A stretch of DNA of 64,000 bases from Streptomyces sp. BK208. Lineage in GTDB: Bacteria; Actinomycetota; Actinomycetes; Streptomycetales; Streptomycetaceae. Of this stretch, positions 39,576 through 48,650 are shown in pieces. The stretch spans positions 744,001-808,000 of the forward strand of contig NZ_SOAV01000001.1 in NCBI RefSeq assembly GCF_004364245.1. Direction: 5' to 3'. Positions within the stretch are counted from its first letter, which is position 1. Each line of letters starts with the position of its first letter. The position numbers and the translations under genes were made by a program. The notes below the pieces were generated by a model, which did not search any database, was not told where the DNA came from, and saw only the letters and a program-made list of their open reading frames with translations.

Positions 39576-40557
39576 ACTGGACGCGGCCGGGATCACCGAC
39601 CCCGCGCTGCGCGCCGCCTACGCCCGGTGCCGACAGCTCAACGCGCGCCACGGCAAGACCTACTTCCTGGCCACTCGCCTGCTGCCCCTGGAACGGCGCT
39701 CCGCCGTGCACGCCCTGTACGGCTTCGCCCGCTGGGCGGACGACATCGTGGACGACCACGACCGCCACCGCGAACCGGAGGAGCGCGAGAGGCTGCTGCG
39801 CCGTCTGGAGGGCGACCTGGCCGACGGGCTGCGCACCGGAGCGGGCGCCGAACCGGTGGTCCGGGCCGTCGCGGACACCGCCGCCCGTCACCGTATCGAT
39901 CACGCCCTCTTCGGCGACTTCCTGTCCTCCATGCGTGCCGACCTGACCGTCACCCAGTACCCCACGTACGCCGATCTCCAGAGGTACGTGCACGGTTCGG
40001 CGGCGGTGATCGGCCTGCAGATGCTGCCCGTTCTCGGCACGGTCACGCCCCGCGAGGAGGCGGCCCCGCACGCCGCCGCTCTCGGCGTGGCGTTCCAGCT
40101 CACCAACTTCCTGCGCGACGTGGGCGAGGATCTCGACCGCGGCCGCGTCTACCTGCCCGGTGATCTGCTGGCCGCGCACGGTGTGGACCGGCCCCTGCTG
40201 GAGTGGAGCCGTCGCACCGGGCGGCGCGATCCCCGGATCCGCGCCGCTCTCGTCGCCGCGGAGGCCATGACACGGGACGTGTACCGGACGGCGGAGCCGG
40301 GCATCGCCATGCTCGATCCGCGGGTGCGGCCGTGCATCCGTGCCGCGTTCGTCCTGTACGGCGGGATTCTCGACGCGATCGCCGAGCAGGACTACACCGT
40401 GCTGCACCGACGCGCCGTGGTCCCGCGGCGTCGCCGGGCGGCGACGGCCGCGGCCGGTGTGCTGCGGGTGGCCGGTGCCCGGTGGCGTGCGCGCGCCCCG
40501 CTGCGAGGGGTACCGGCGGATGACCGGGGAGTCGAGTGGAAGGGATCGGTGCGGTGA
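39562..40557 (+). CDS. crtB: Phytoene synthase
   Basis: 331 residues from the ATG at 39562, inside the end of crtI. It is a squalene/phytoene synthase: [36 protein letters not shown] contains the first DxxxD (in two stretches), [26 protein letters not shown], and the second Asp motif [22 protein letters not shown]. It joins two GGPP to 15-cis-phytoene. The C-terminal 50 residues are basic, a common membrane-association feature. Translationally linked to crtI and to the next gene. Confidence 0.94.
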   Translation: MTRRELDAAGITDPALRAAYARCRQLNARHGKTYFLATRLLPLERRSAVHALYGFARWADDIVDDHDRHREPEERERLLRRLEGDLADGLRTGAGAEPVVRAVADTAARHRIDHALFGDFLSSMRADLTVTQYPTYADLQRYVHGSAAVIGLQMLPVLGTVTPREEAAPHAAALGVAFQLTNFLRDVGEDLDRGRVYLPGDLLAAHGVDRPLLEWSRRTGRRDPRIRAALVAAEAMTRDVYRTAEPGIAMLDPRVRPCIRAAFVLYGGILDAIAEQDYTVLHRRAVVPRRRRAATAAAGVLRVAGARWRARAPLRGVPADDRGVEWKGSVR

Positions 40558-41564
40558 GCGGTCGAAGGGGCGGCGAGCGGTGGTCGCCGCCGTTGCGGCG
40601 GCGGAGGCCCGGCCCGGACTGGGCGGCACAGACACCGACGTGGCGCCAGGCGCGCCCGGCGCTCATCGCCGACGCGCTGAAGCGGGCGTCCGCCCGTCCG
40701 TCCGGCAACTGGTTCGTCGTCGGTGCCTCCCGGGACGTGCGCGCGGGTGGCCGCCCGTTCGGCCGGACGGTCGGTGGCGTGGAGGTGGTGCTGTGGCGCT
40801 CGGCGGACGGAGGGCTCCGAGCCGGCCCGGGTATCTGTCCGCACCTGGGCGCCCCGCTGCGCGACAGCCGGGTGGTGTGCGGCACTCTGGTCTGCCACTG
40901 GCACGGCCTGGCCCTGGACGGTTCACCGTCCGCCGGCTGGCGGCCGTTCCCCGTGCACGACGACGGCGTACTGGTCTGGGTGCGGCTGGACGAGGTGGGG
41001 GGTGAGGAGCCGGGCGAGCGGCCTGCGGTGCCCGCCCGGCCTGCGACGGGCCGTGGCGTGGACGCGGTGTTCACGACGGTGGGGCGGTGCGAACCTCAGG
41101 ACGTGGTGGCCAACCGGCTCGATCCGTGGCACGGCTCCTGGTTCCACCCGTACTCGTTCGTCGACCTGACGGTGGTGCGGGAGCCGACGGGCGGCGAGGA
41201 CGACGCCTTCGTCGTCGACGTCTCGTTCCGGGTGGCGGGACGGCTCGTGGTTCCGGTGCGGGCCGAGTTCACGGCGCCGGGGCCGCGCACGGTCGTCATG
41301 CGCATCACCGACGGCGAGGGCGCCACGTCCGTCGTGGAGACGCACGCGACGCCGCTGACCGGGCGGGATCACGCGCGTCCGCGCACCGCCGTGGTCGAGG
41401 CGGTCGTCGCCTTCTCGGACCGCCCCGGCTTCGCACTGGCCCGGGCCGCCGCCCCCGTGCTGCGCCCGCTCATGCGCCGTACGGCCGGGCGCCTGTGGCA
41501 CGACGACCTGGCCTACGCCGAACGGCGCTGGACGCTGCGCAGCACGGGCCGCTTCCCCGGCTGA
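40554..41564 (+). CDS. Rieske 2Fe-2S protein of the carotenoid locus
   Basis: 336 residues from the GTG that overlaps the crtB stop as GTGA; a GTG at 40536 with GGGGAG upstream is an alternative. The Rieske centre is CPHLGAPL...CHWHG: Cys95, His97, Cys114 and His117 (CxH-16-CxxH). The C-terminal two thirds has no mononuclear iron-oxygenase motif that I recognise and ends [10 protein letters not shown], like the uncharacterised Rieske proteins seen in actinomycete crt loci. It stands where crtV is found in S. coelicolor. It could pass electrons to the convergent CrtU or hydroxylate a carotenoid ring; neither is shown. Confidence 0.8.
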   Translation: MSGRRGGERWSPPLRRRRPGPDWAAQTPTWRQARPALIADALKRASARPSGNWFVVGASRDVRAGGRPFGRTVGGVEVVLWRSADGGLRAGPGICPHLGAPLRDSRVVCGTLVCHWHGLALDGSPSAGWRPFPVHDDGVLVWVRLDEVGGEEPGERPAVPARPATGRGVDAVFTTVGRCEPQDVVANRLDPWHGSWFHPYSFVDLTVVREPTGGEDDAFVVDVSFRVAGRLVVPVRAEFTAPGPRTVVMRITDGEGATSVVETHATPLTGRDHARPRTAVVEAVVAFSDRPGFALARAAAPVLRPLMRRTAGRLWHDDLAYAERRWTLRSTGRFPG

Positions 41565-41569
41565 CGGGG

Positions 41570-41648
41570 CGCCTGCCGGCCCGCCCCCGGGTCCGTCCAG
41601 CACCGTCCGGGCCTGCCCCGGGTCCGTCCGGCGCCGTCCGGGCAGGCG
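41570..41648. terminator. Bidirectional terminator region built from a 27-bp direct repeat
   Basis: It lies between convergent stops. The inverted pair CGCCTGCC (41570-41577) and GGCAGGCG (41641-41648) encloses two copies of a 27-bp GC-rich unit (41585-41611 and 41616-41642, 25 of 27 identical). Confidence 0.55.
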
Positions 41649-41683
41649 CGTGGCGGCGGCAGAGGGGAGCGCGAACGCAGACC

Positions 41684-43261
41684 CTAGTGGCGCCGCGCGA
41701 AGGCTCCGAGCGCCCGGAGTACTGGTGAGCGGCCCGTCCTGGGGACCGTCCACAGAATCTGGCCGCGCACTCCCCGGTCGGCGAGCAGGGCGTTCGCGGC
41801 GAGGAAGCCGGTGGTGGCGGCCCGTTCCATGAGGGCGACGGGCAGGTCGCAGCGGATACCGTCGCCGGCCAGCGTCAGCCACGGGTGGGGAGTGCGCACG
41901 CCCGGGCGCCGGCGGTGGGAGCCGACCTCGAACAGGGGGCAGTCCGAGCGCCACTCGTGCCGGGCGTCGACGACGCTCGCCCCGCACGTCTCCGGGTACA
42001 CCTGGTGCAGCCGGTCGACGAGTCCGTCCTGCACGGCCTTCGGTTCGGCCGCCGGGTCCACGGCGTAGGCGTGCAGTTCCACGACCGAGCCCCCGGTCCG
42101 CGCGGCCCAGCGGGCGGCCTCCCCCTCGTACCGCTCCAGGACGCTGACGTTGTCGAGCCCGCCGTAGCCGCTGGTGCCGAGGAAGCCGGGCCGGTCGGCG
42201 CGGACCGGGCGGTCCAGCCAGAGCCGGGAGACCAGGAACGGCGGCGCGGTGCGCAGGGCGGCGACGTCGTCGCGCCACGCGGACGTGCCCAGGCCCGGTG
42301 ACGCGGCGACGGCCTGTCGCAGCGCCGCGGCGTCGAGGGCGAGCACCACCGCCTCGTGGCGGTCGGTACCGGTGTCGGTGTGCACGTCCGCTCCCCCGTC
42401 CACGTCCGCTCCCCCGCCCTCGCGGGGACGGACCGCGTGCACGGGCGTGCCGGTGCGCACGTCGGCTCCGAGGCGCTGGAGGTAGTCGTGCAGCGGGTCC
42501 CACAGCGCCTGGGGGAAGGGTTCGCCCGGTACGTCGAAGAGCAGGCCCTCGGCCGATCCGAGGAAGTAGATGTGGAACATCAGCAGGAGTTCCGCGGCGG
42601 ACAGGCGGCGCGGGTCGGCGAAGAAGCTGCGGGAGAACACCTCGAAGGCCAGGTGGTGTGCGGCCTGGGGAAAGCGCACGCCCTCCAGGAACCCGGTGGC
42701 GGTGACGGTGTCGAAGCGTTCGTAGACCTCGGGCACGCGCACGTCGAGGAGCGGGAGTGCGGCCCGCGCGTCCATGGCGGCGAGGTCCCGCCATCCGAAG
42801 GTGGGGCTGAGGGCGACGAAGCCGAGCGCGCTGAAGGGCGGGGTCCTCGGGACGCGGGCGAAGCTGTCGGTCAGGCCGCCGCTGTGCCGCAGGGGGTAGT
42901 CGGGCAGCGGAGTGAGGCGTTCCAGGCCGGGATCCGTGCGGCGGAGCAGGCCTCGCAGGTTGTAGTACTGACGGAAGAAGGCGTGGAATCCGCGGGTCAT
43001 GGTCACGGGGGTGCCGTCCAGCAGCGTGGTGCGCCGGCCGGAGAGCCTGCCGCCGAGGGAGTCGTCCTTCTCGTAGAGCGTGACGCGGGCACCGCGTTCG
43101 GCCAGCAGGGTGGCCGCGGCCAGACCGGCGATGCCACCGCCGATCACCGCGACGGACGGCTCGTCCCCGGCTCGGAATCGCGCCGCGCCGGGTGCGGGGA
43201 GGAGGATCTCGGCCTTGCGGTCGCGGCCCCGGCGGGCTGCGGTGGTGCGGCGGGCGGTCAC
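41684..43261 (-). CDS. crtU: Carotene desaturase/methyltransferase (isorenieratene-type)
   Basis: 525 residues. FAD fold SVAVIGGGIAGLAAATLLAERGA, VTLYEKDDSLGGRL, and the CrtU-typical TMTRGFHAFFRQYYNLRGLLRR, FEVFSRSFFADPRRLSAAELLLMFHIYFLGSAEGLLFDVP (in segments) and a C-terminal FLAANALLADRG. Family members aromatise beta-rings with methyl migration, turning beta-carotene into isorenieratene. That needs a lycopene cyclase, and none is visible in this locus. Convergent with the Rieske gene; its start overlaps the end of a small ORF discussed as a crtT remnant. Confidence 0.9.
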   Translation of the reverse strand: MTARRTTAARRGRDRKAEILLPAPGAARFRAGDEPSVAVIGGGIAGLAAATLLAERGARVTLYEKDDSLGGRLSGRRTTLLDGTPVTMTRGFHAFFRQYYNLRGLLRRTDPGLERLTPLPDYPLRHSGGLTDSFARVPRTPPFSALGFVALSPTFGWRDLAAMDARAALPLLDVRVPEVYERFDTVTATGFLEGVRFPQAAHHLAFEVFSRSFFADPRRLSAAELLLMFHIYFLGSAEGLLFDVPGEPFPQALWDPLHDYLQRLGADVRTGTPVHAVRPREGGGADVDGGADVHTDTGTDRHEAVVLALDAAALRQAVAASPGLGTSAWRDDVAALRTAPPFLVSRLWLDRPVRADRPGFLGTSGYGGLDNVSVLERYEGEAARWAARTGGSVVELHAYAVDPAAEPKAVQDGLVDRLHQVYPETCGASVVDARHEWRSDCPLFEVGSHRRRPGVRTPHPWLTLAGDGIRCDLPVALMERAATTGFLAANALLADRGVRGQILWTVPRTGRSPVLRALGAFARRH

Positions 43262-43665
43262 TGGGCGCGCTCCCTTGTCGTGGTCGGTCCGCCGCTGCGG
43301 GCGGGGAAGGCGTGCACGACGCCCGTACGCCGTCCGGCGACGGCGACGGGGACGACACGCACCGGGGCCGGGCCCTCTCGCGCAAGGCGGGTGGCGAATG
43401 CCGGGCCGGTGCCGGAGGAGACGACGCGGGGCCGGAGACGACGGTGGACCCGAGCGCGGCGGTTCGGCGGTCCGGCGGTGACCGGACCTCCGGGTGCTCC
43501 GATGGGGCCGGCCGCCGGGATACGTGCGCCGGCCGCCGGGACACGCGGCCCCGTCAGTTCCACGCCTCTCCCCCGATCACGGTCGCGTCGTCCGCCGTTC
43601 GTCGTGTGTCCGGGACGACTCGTCGTGTGTTCGCGACGACTGCCGTCCCTGGATGCGGTCGGCAC
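43258..43665 (-). pseudogene. Possible C-terminal remnant of a crtT-type methyltransferase
   Basis: A 135-codon reading frame whose stop overlaps the crtU start as ATGA, the arrangement expected for a coupled upstream gene. Only its last 50 residues look protein-like: ATRLAREGPAPVRVVPVAVA and GRRTGVVHAFPARSGG resemble the end of class I SAM methyltransferases. The N-terminal 80 residues are low-complexity and no SAM-binding motif precedes them. In S. coelicolor crtT lies next to crtU. I read it as a decayed gene of that type; a chance frame is the alternative. The rest of 43262-43681 shows nothing else I can support. Confidence 0.35.
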
Positions 43666-43681
43666 CGTCTCCGTCGCGGCG

Positions 43682-44932
43682 TCATCCTTCCGGTCCCAGG
43701 TCGGCCATGACCTCGCGCGCGGCGCGCGTCCCGGACGCCAGGGCGCCCTGGACGGAGCCGGTCGCGCGGTGGTCCCCGCAGACGTGTCTGCCGGGGCCGA
43801 GGCGTGTGGTGCGGCTCAGCGGCCAGGGCGGCGGCATCGCCGGCAGCGCGCCCTCGACCGTGCGGGCGGCGACCTGTCGCCAGTCGCTCGTGTCGGTGCC
43901 GTACAGCTCGGCCAGGCGCCGGAGCACCGCCTGTGCCCGGCCGGGCGGGTCCGTGCCCAGTACGGAGGTGGAGACCAGGGCGGTGCCGGGCGGTGCGTAG
44001 GAGGGGGCGACCTCGCTGATGACGCAGGTGTTGAGGACGGCCCCGGTGCTGTCCACCATCAGGGTCGGTTCGGCCATCGGTGACCGGTCGGTGGCGTGGT
44101 GGTAGGTGGTGACGGTGCGGGTGTCCGGCACGGTCAGGTCCGGCAGCAGCCGGGCGGCGGCCGCCGGGTCCGTCGCCACCACGACGGCCCGGGCCGGCAC
44201 CTCGGTCCCGTCCCCGAGCAGCACCCCGGTGTCGGTGATCTCCGCGACGGGTGTGCCGAGGCGCAGGACGCCGTCCGGCAGGCCGTCGGCGAGCTGGGCG
44301 GGCACGGCGCCGATGCCTTCCGCGGGCAGGCACAGGGTCCCGCGGACCATGCTCCGCCAGACCAGGTGGAAGAACCGGGCGGAGGTCTCCAGCCGGTCCT
44401 CCAGGAACACACCGGACAGGAACGGCCGCAGGATGTCGGAGATCGCGGCGTCCGAGAGTCCCGCCCGGGACAGGGCTGCCGAGGTGGAGCCGTCGGGGCG
44501 GCGTCTGACCGCCGCCGCGGGCAGCAGGCCGTCCCGGGCGGTGAGCACCGCCAGGGCGGCCAGATCGCGGGCCGACAGCGCCCGGCCGGGCACCAGCGTC
44601 CCTGCCGCGCGGGGCTCCCTGGTCGGATCGGCGAGGCGGACGAGCCCGGCCGGGGTGTGCGAGAGCACCCCGGCGGTGAACGGACGCAGGCGCAGGCTCC
44701 TCAGCGCCAGACGCCTCTTCACCTGTGGATACGAGGTGTTGAACACCTGGAAGCCGCGGTCCAGGAGGAATCCGTCCCGCCGGTCCGTGCGCATCCGGCC
44801 GCCCACGCCGTCGGATGCCTCCAGCAGAGCCACCCGCCGTCCGGCGCGGCACAGGTCCAGGGCGCACGCCAGGCCGGCGAGTCCGGCACCGACGACGACG
44901 GCGTCCGGTGTCCGGTGGTGTTCGTCGCTCAT
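43682..44932 (-). CDS. litQ: FAD-dependent oxidoreductase of the lit locus
   Basis: 416 residues, amine-oxidase/phytoene-desaturase superfamily. VVVGAGLAGLACALDLCRAG, VALLEASDGVGGRMRTD and a C-terminal RHVCGDHRATGSVQGALASG FAD-contact segment (given in parts) are clear. It also has FQVFNTSYPQVKRRLAL and FLSGVFLEDRLETSARFFHLVWRSM (in parts), found in a plant- and actinomycete-type oxidoreductase branch of unknown substrate. By position, downstream of litR and before the crt genes, it corresponds to litQ of S. coelicolor. 231 bp separate it from litR. Confidence 0.8.
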   Translation of the reverse strand: MSDEHHRTPDAVVVGAGLAGLACALDLCRAGRRVALLEASDGVGGRMRTDRRDGFLLDRGFQVFNTSYPQVKRRLALRSLRLRPFTAGVLSHTPAGLVRLADPTREPRAAGTLVPGRALSARDLAALAVLTARDGLLPAAAVRRRPDGSTSAALSRAGLSDAAISDILRPFLSGVFLEDRLETSARFFHLVWRSMVRGTLCLPAEGIGAVPAQLADGLPDGVLRLGTPVAEITDTGVLLGDGTEVPARAVVVATDPAAAARLLPDLTVPDTRTVTTYHHATDRSPMAEPTLMVDSTGAVLNTCVISEVAPSYAPPGTALVSTSVLGTDPPGRAQAVLRRLAELYGTDTSDWRQVAARTVEGALPAMPPPWPLSRTTRLGPGRHVCGDHRATGSVQGALASGTRAAREVMADLGPEG

Positions 44933-45163
44933 GCTTCTCCTCGGTCGACGCCGTGTCCGTGGCGCCCGGTCCAGAGGCCGTCCGCTCGGCCTCTCCGCCC
45001 CGGCCGGTACCCGCGACCGGCCGGCGCGGACCGGTGCCGGGACCCGGTGCGGGCGCGGCGCCAGCCCGCCGGGGGCGACGCGGCCGCGGCCACCGGTTCA
45101 GCGGACCACGTCCCGCGGCCGATGCCCGCGCGCCACGACCAAGCGCTCTCGGACGACCACACG

Positions 45164-46168
45164 TCACGGCGACATCGCGGACTCCAGGGCGGTGAGCGCT
45201 TCGGCCAGTCCCGACGGACGCGCCAGGCCTGCCACCGCCTGCCCGGCCCAGCCGGGGCCCAGGGTCAGCACGGCCGGCCTGCGCCGAGCACCGCGCACCC
45301 CCCACTCCATCGCGGCCACGTGGCGGGCCAGCGGCCGGCTGGCGGTGGTGCGGGACTGCGCCCACAGGCCGACCGCGGCCGGCCCGGTCCTGCGCACCGC
45401 CGCGACGAGCGACTCGACGGGCAGGGCACCGCCGAACATCCGCACCGGGACCCCTCGTTCCGTCAGGGCCGCGGACAGGACCTCCAGCGGAAGGGTGTGG
45501 TTCTCCCCGGGCACACAGGCGAGCACCGTGGTCGCGCCGGGACGGTCCGCGACCGTGCGGGGGGTGGCGCGCCGGAGCGCCCCGGAGACGTGCCAGGACA
45601 GGAAGTGCTCGACCTCGACGTACTTCTCGCCCGACGTCTCCCATTTGCGGCCGACGGCCTGGAGCGTCGGTACGATCACCTCGGTCCAGGCGGTGACCAG
45701 TCCGTGTTCGGCGATCGCGGCGAGCAGCAGTTCGTCCAGGACGGCGGCGTCCAGCCGCAGTGCGGCTCTGGCGATTCCCCGGCACTCCTGACGTACGTCG
45801 CCGAGTCGCAGGCCGCTCCCCGCCCGGCTCCGGTGCGGGGTCGCCGGACGTGGTGGCCGGGCGGCGCCACGGGAGGGAACCGGCGCCGGCGACTGTTCGC
45901 TGCGCGCGAGCCGTGCCGCCTCGGCCGGTGGCAGCCCGGTCGCGGTCAGGGCGCACATCCGCTCGAGCCGCGCCACGTCCGTGGCCGTCCAGCGCCGGTG
46001 CCTGCCGCCCGTGTGCGCGGCCGGCCCGAGCCCGTACCGGCGGTCCCAGGTGCGGACCGTGGTGGGCGCCACCCCCAGCCGCCGCGCGACCTCGCCGGTG
46101 GTCAGCCCGCCTCCGCGCGGCCCGTTCTCGCCGGCCGGGTCCGCACCGTCTTCCGTCTGTGCGCTCAC
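45164..46168 (-). CDS. litR: MerR-type regulator with cobalamin-binding domain (LitR)
   Basis: 334 residues from GTG. The MerR helix-turn-helix is LTTGEVARRLGVAPTTVRTWDRRYGLGP near residue 22, with GGRHRRWTATDVARLERM after it. A helical cap (LLLAAIAEHGLVTAWTEVIVPTLQAVGRKWETSG, in parts) and a Rossmann-like B12 domain (CVPGENHTLPLEVLSAAL, VRMFGGALPVESLV, VLTLGPGW) follow, as in CarH/LitR photoreceptors. Those proteins bind adenosyl-B12 and release DNA in light. The direct repeats at 46180-46214 lie just upstream and are its likely operator. Divergent from litS. Confidence 0.88.
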   Translation of the reverse strand: MSAQTEDGADPAGENGPRGGGLTTGEVARRLGVAPTTVRTWDRRYGLGPAAHTGGRHRRWTATDVARLERMCALTATGLPPAEAARLARSEQSPAPVPSRGAARPPRPATPHRSRAGSGLRLGDVRQECRGIARAALRLDAAVLDELLLAAIAEHGLVTAWTEVIVPTLQAVGRKWETSGEKYVEVEHFLSWHVSGALRRATPRTVADRPGATTVLACVPGENHTLPLEVLSAALTERGVPVRMFGGALPVESLVAAVRRTGPAAVGLWAQSRTTASRPLARHVAAMEWGVRGARRRPAVLTLGPGWAGQAVAGLARPSGLAEALTALESAMSP

Positions 46169-46179
46169 ATCCCCACTGT

Positions 46180-46214
46180 ACGACGCACAAACGACGCATG
46201 TTGCTTGCGTCGCT
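46180..46214. promoter_or_regulatory. Operator-like repeats in the litR/litS divergent promoter
   Basis: ACGACGCA occurs at 46180-46187 and 46191-46198, exactly 11 bp apart (one helical turn), and the same heptamer core appears inverted as TGCGTCG at 46206-46212. The cluster is 12-46 bp upstream of the litR start and about 120 bp from litS. It is a good candidate for LitR binding. Confidence 0.6.
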
Positions 46215-46331
46215 TAGGGCCTCCAACACTGGGACCGAGCGCACGGCAGCCGTTCGGGGCAGACCGGCGGACCTGCCGTTCGGCGGACGGCCCCTTCCGT
46301 CCCCGTACGGCGCACGGCAGGAGGAACGGCC

Positions 46332-46958
46332 ATGAACACGTCCATCCGTCCGACCACCACCGCCGTCCCGCCCGTGGAGGAGACGCGGTACGAGGAGGAA
46401 CTGGCCCGTGGCCTCGCCGGCGCCGACGAGGAGGCGTTCGCGGCCATCTACCGGCGCTGGGGCTCCCTCGTGCACACCATGGCGACCCGGTCGCTGGGCG
46501 ACGCCCATGAGGCCGAGGACGTGACCCAGCAGGTCTTCGTCGGCGCCTGGCGCGGCAGGCACGGCTTCCGGCCCGAACGGGGCGCGCTCGGCGCCTGGCT
46601 CGTCGGCATCACGCGCCGTAAGATCGTGGACGCGCTGGCGGCCCGGACACGCCGGCTGTCGCTGATCGAGTCGGCCGCGCAGGACGCCGCACCCGCACGG
46701 CTCGTCCAGCAGGCACCGGACGAGATACTCGACCGCGTACTGCTCGTCGACGCGATGTCGCGGCTGCCGCGCGCTCAGCGAGAGGTGCTGTGCATGGCCT
46801 TCTACGAGGACCTGACACAGGTTCAGATCGCCGAGCGCACCGGTGTTCCGCTGGGCACGGTCAAGAGCCACGCCCGCCGTGGCCTGCATCGGCTGCGCAC
46901 GGCCGTCGATCGGGGCGACCCGGGCGTTCCGAGCGACACGGGCGCCACGGGCATCTGA
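46332..46958 (+). CDS. litS: ECF sigma factor of the light-induced carotenoid locus
   Basis: 208 residues. Region 2 reads FAAIYRRWGSLVHTMATRSLGDAHEAEDVTQQVFVGAWRGR (in parts) and region 4 reads LPRAQREVLCMAFYEDLTQVQIAERTGVPLGTVKSHARRGLHRLR (in parts), the standard sigma2/sigma4 pair. Start ATG with AGGAGGAAC upstream. By synteny it is LitS, the sigma factor that directs crt transcription in light in S. coelicolor. The zinc-finger protein at 48031-48444 is its probable anti-sigma factor. Confidence 0.9.
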   Translation: MNTSIRPTTTAVPPVEETRYEEELARGLAGADEEAFAAIYRRWGSLVHTMATRSLGDAHEAEDVTQQVFVGAWRGRHGFRPERGALGAWLVGITRRKIVDALAARTRRLSLIESAAQDAAPARLVQQAPDEILDRVLLVDAMSRLPRAQREVLCMAFYEDLTQVQIAERTGVPLGTVKSHARRGLHRLRTAVDRGDPGVPSDTGATGI

Positions 46959-47068
46959 CCGGGCCGAAGAAGTGGTGCCGAGAGCGCATCCACGGCACGG
47001 CCCACCCGCGAAACCCCGTTGAGACTCCGCAGCAGACAGCGAGAATCCCCCATGGAGGGGTGATCCAC

Positions 47069-47902
47069 ATGACCTCCAGGACCATCATCGCCACCGCCGC
47101 TTCGGCTGGGGCCTGCGCCCTGGCCCTCGGCGTGGCCGCACCCGCCGCCACGGCCGCTCCCGGACAGGCACAGGGGACGGGCACGGTCTCCGTCTTCCAC
47201 GGCATCCCCGGCATGACCGTCGACGTGTACGCCAACGGCGACAAGCTGCTCAGCGACTTCAAGCCCGGCACGGTGACCGATGCCCGGTCCCTCGACGCGG
47301 GGACGTACGACATCGAGATCTTCCAAGCCGGTCAGGGACCCGACGGGACACCGGCGCTGGAGAAGCAGGTGAAGGTGACCGACGGCGGCAACGCCACCGT
47401 CGCCGCCCATCTCTCCGCCACCGGCAGGCCCGAGCTGACGGCGTTCACCAACGACGTCTCGAAGGTGGACGCCGGCAAGGCACGCCTGACGGTCCGCCAT
47501 GTCGCGGCCGCGCCCGCCGTGGACGTACGGGCCGGCGGGCAGCCCCTCTTCAACGGCCTGACCAACCCCCACCAGGACGCCGCGTCCGTCGACGCCGGCA
47601 CCGTGAACGCGGACGTCGTCCTCGCCGGTACGGACAAGGTGGCCATCGGGCCGGCCGACCTCGACCTCCAGGAGGGCACGAGCAACGTCGTCTACGCCTG
47701 GGGCAGCGCGGCCGACAAGAACCTGGCCCTGGCCACCCAGACCCTGAGCGGAACGGGGACGACGCCTCAGGCGGTGCACGCGGGCGCCGTCGGCGCCGCA
47801 CCGAACTCCGCCGAGCAGTGGCTGGCCTGGGCCGCCGCGGCCGGAGCGGTCACGGTGACCGGCGCCCTGCTGGTCCACCGGGCCTCCGCCCGGCGTGGCT
47901 GA
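47069..47902 (+). CDS. litA: Secreted/anchored DUF4397 protein (LitA-like)
   Basis: 277 residues from the ATG at 47069 (GGAGGGGTGATCC upstream). A signal peptide (basic start, then SAGACALALGVAAPAATAAP) is followed by two related beta domains: TVSVFHGIPGMTVDVYANGD...DARSLDAGTYDIEIF and LTVRHVAAAPAVDVRAGGQP...ASVDAGTVNADVVL, the DUF4397 pattern. A C-terminal hydrophobic helix (WLAWAAAAGAVTVTGALLV) and short basic tail suggest a wall-facing anchored protein. The gene lies 110 bp after litS. I recall the S. coelicolor litA product as a putative lipoprotein; there is no lipobox Cys here, so the symbol rests on position. Confidence 0.7.
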   Translation: MTSRTIIATAASAGACALALGVAAPAATAAPGQAQGTGTVSVFHGIPGMTVDVYANGDKLLSDFKPGTVTDARSLDAGTYDIEIFQAGQGPDGTPALEKQVKVTDGGNATVAAHLSATGRPELTAFTNDVSKVDAGKARLTVRHVAAAPAVDVRAGGQPLFNGLTNPHQDAASVDAGTVNADVVLAGTDKVAIGPADLDLQEGTSNVVYAWGSAADKNLALATQTLSGTGTTPQAVHAGAVGAAPNSAEQWLAWAAAAGAVTVTGALLVHRASARRG

Positions 47903-48030
47903 CCCCGGCCGGCGGGTGACCGGAGCGGCGACGACGGCCGCCGCTCCGGCGCACGTCCGCGCAGTTCCGGGACCGGTCCCGCCGCGTTTTCGAGCACCGG
48001 ACGACCGAGTCCGAGACACAGGAGGGCGCA

Positions 48031-48444
48031 GTGGGCCACGTGGACCCGTCGCACCTGATGGAGCTGGCACTCGGTCACACGGGCGGAGAGGACGACGACG
48101 GCGCCCTGCGGCACGTCGCGTCGTGTTCGCGCTGCCGCGGTGAACTGCTGCGCATGACCCGGGTGGTGACCGCCGCGCGCGGCGCGCAGGTGCCGGATCT
48201 GCCGGTGTCCCCGCCCGAGCGCGTATGGCAGCGCATCGCCCGGGAAGCGTTCCGGACCGACGACGGGCTGCCGCGCCCGCGCAAGCACTCCCCTCACTCG
48301 TACGTCGGCCGGCCGGCCGGCAGCGTCCGGCGCCGGCGGGCGACCGGCACCGGGAGGCGCGCGGGGCTCCTCGCCCTCGCTGCGGCCGTAGCCGTTCTGC
48401 TGCGCCGGTGGCTGCGGACAAGCACCGGCCGCGACCTCGCCTGA
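48031..48444 (+). CDS. litB: Small zinc-finger anti-sigma-like protein (LitB-like)
   Basis: 137 residues, GTG start. The N-terminus holds HVASCSRCRGELLRM, an HxxxCxxC motif like the ZAS domain of anti-sigma factors. A C-terminal hydrophobic segment (AGLLALAAAVAVLL) is flanked by Arg, suggesting one membrane pass. It comes 130 bp after the DUF4397 gene and is probably in the litS operon, so binding LitS at the membrane is the natural inference. Position matches litB of S. coelicolor. Confidence 0.7.
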   Translation: MGHVDPSHLMELALGHTGGEDDDGALRHVASCSRCRGELLRMTRVVTAARGAQVPDLPVSPPERVWQRIAREAFRTDDGLPRPRKHSPHSYVGRPAGSVRRRRATGTGRRAGLLALAAAVAVLLRRWLRTSTGRDLA

Positions 48445-48650
48445 CCGACGCCCCGACCGGCGACGCCGGCCTTCACGATGACGCCACGTGCCCCGAAAGC
48501 CTGCTCATCCCTTCTTCAGCAGCCTGGTCGGGAGCGGTGGCCGCCGCCGTACCGGCCGCAGGCGGCTCGGGGACCCTGATCCCACACCGACGGGGCGTCG
48601 GCGAAGATGGGGGCGTCCACCGTCCACGCCAGCGAGGAGTCTTCGCGCAG

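Noticed and set aside
43262..43681. A hidden lycopene cyclase gene next to crtU
   Set aside because: 420 bp is too short, and none of the frames shows cyclase or FAD motifs.
43554..46889. A very long open frame antisense to litR, litS and neighbours
   Set aside because: It is a shadow of high-GC codon bias: no family motifs, no ribosome site, and it crosses several real genes.
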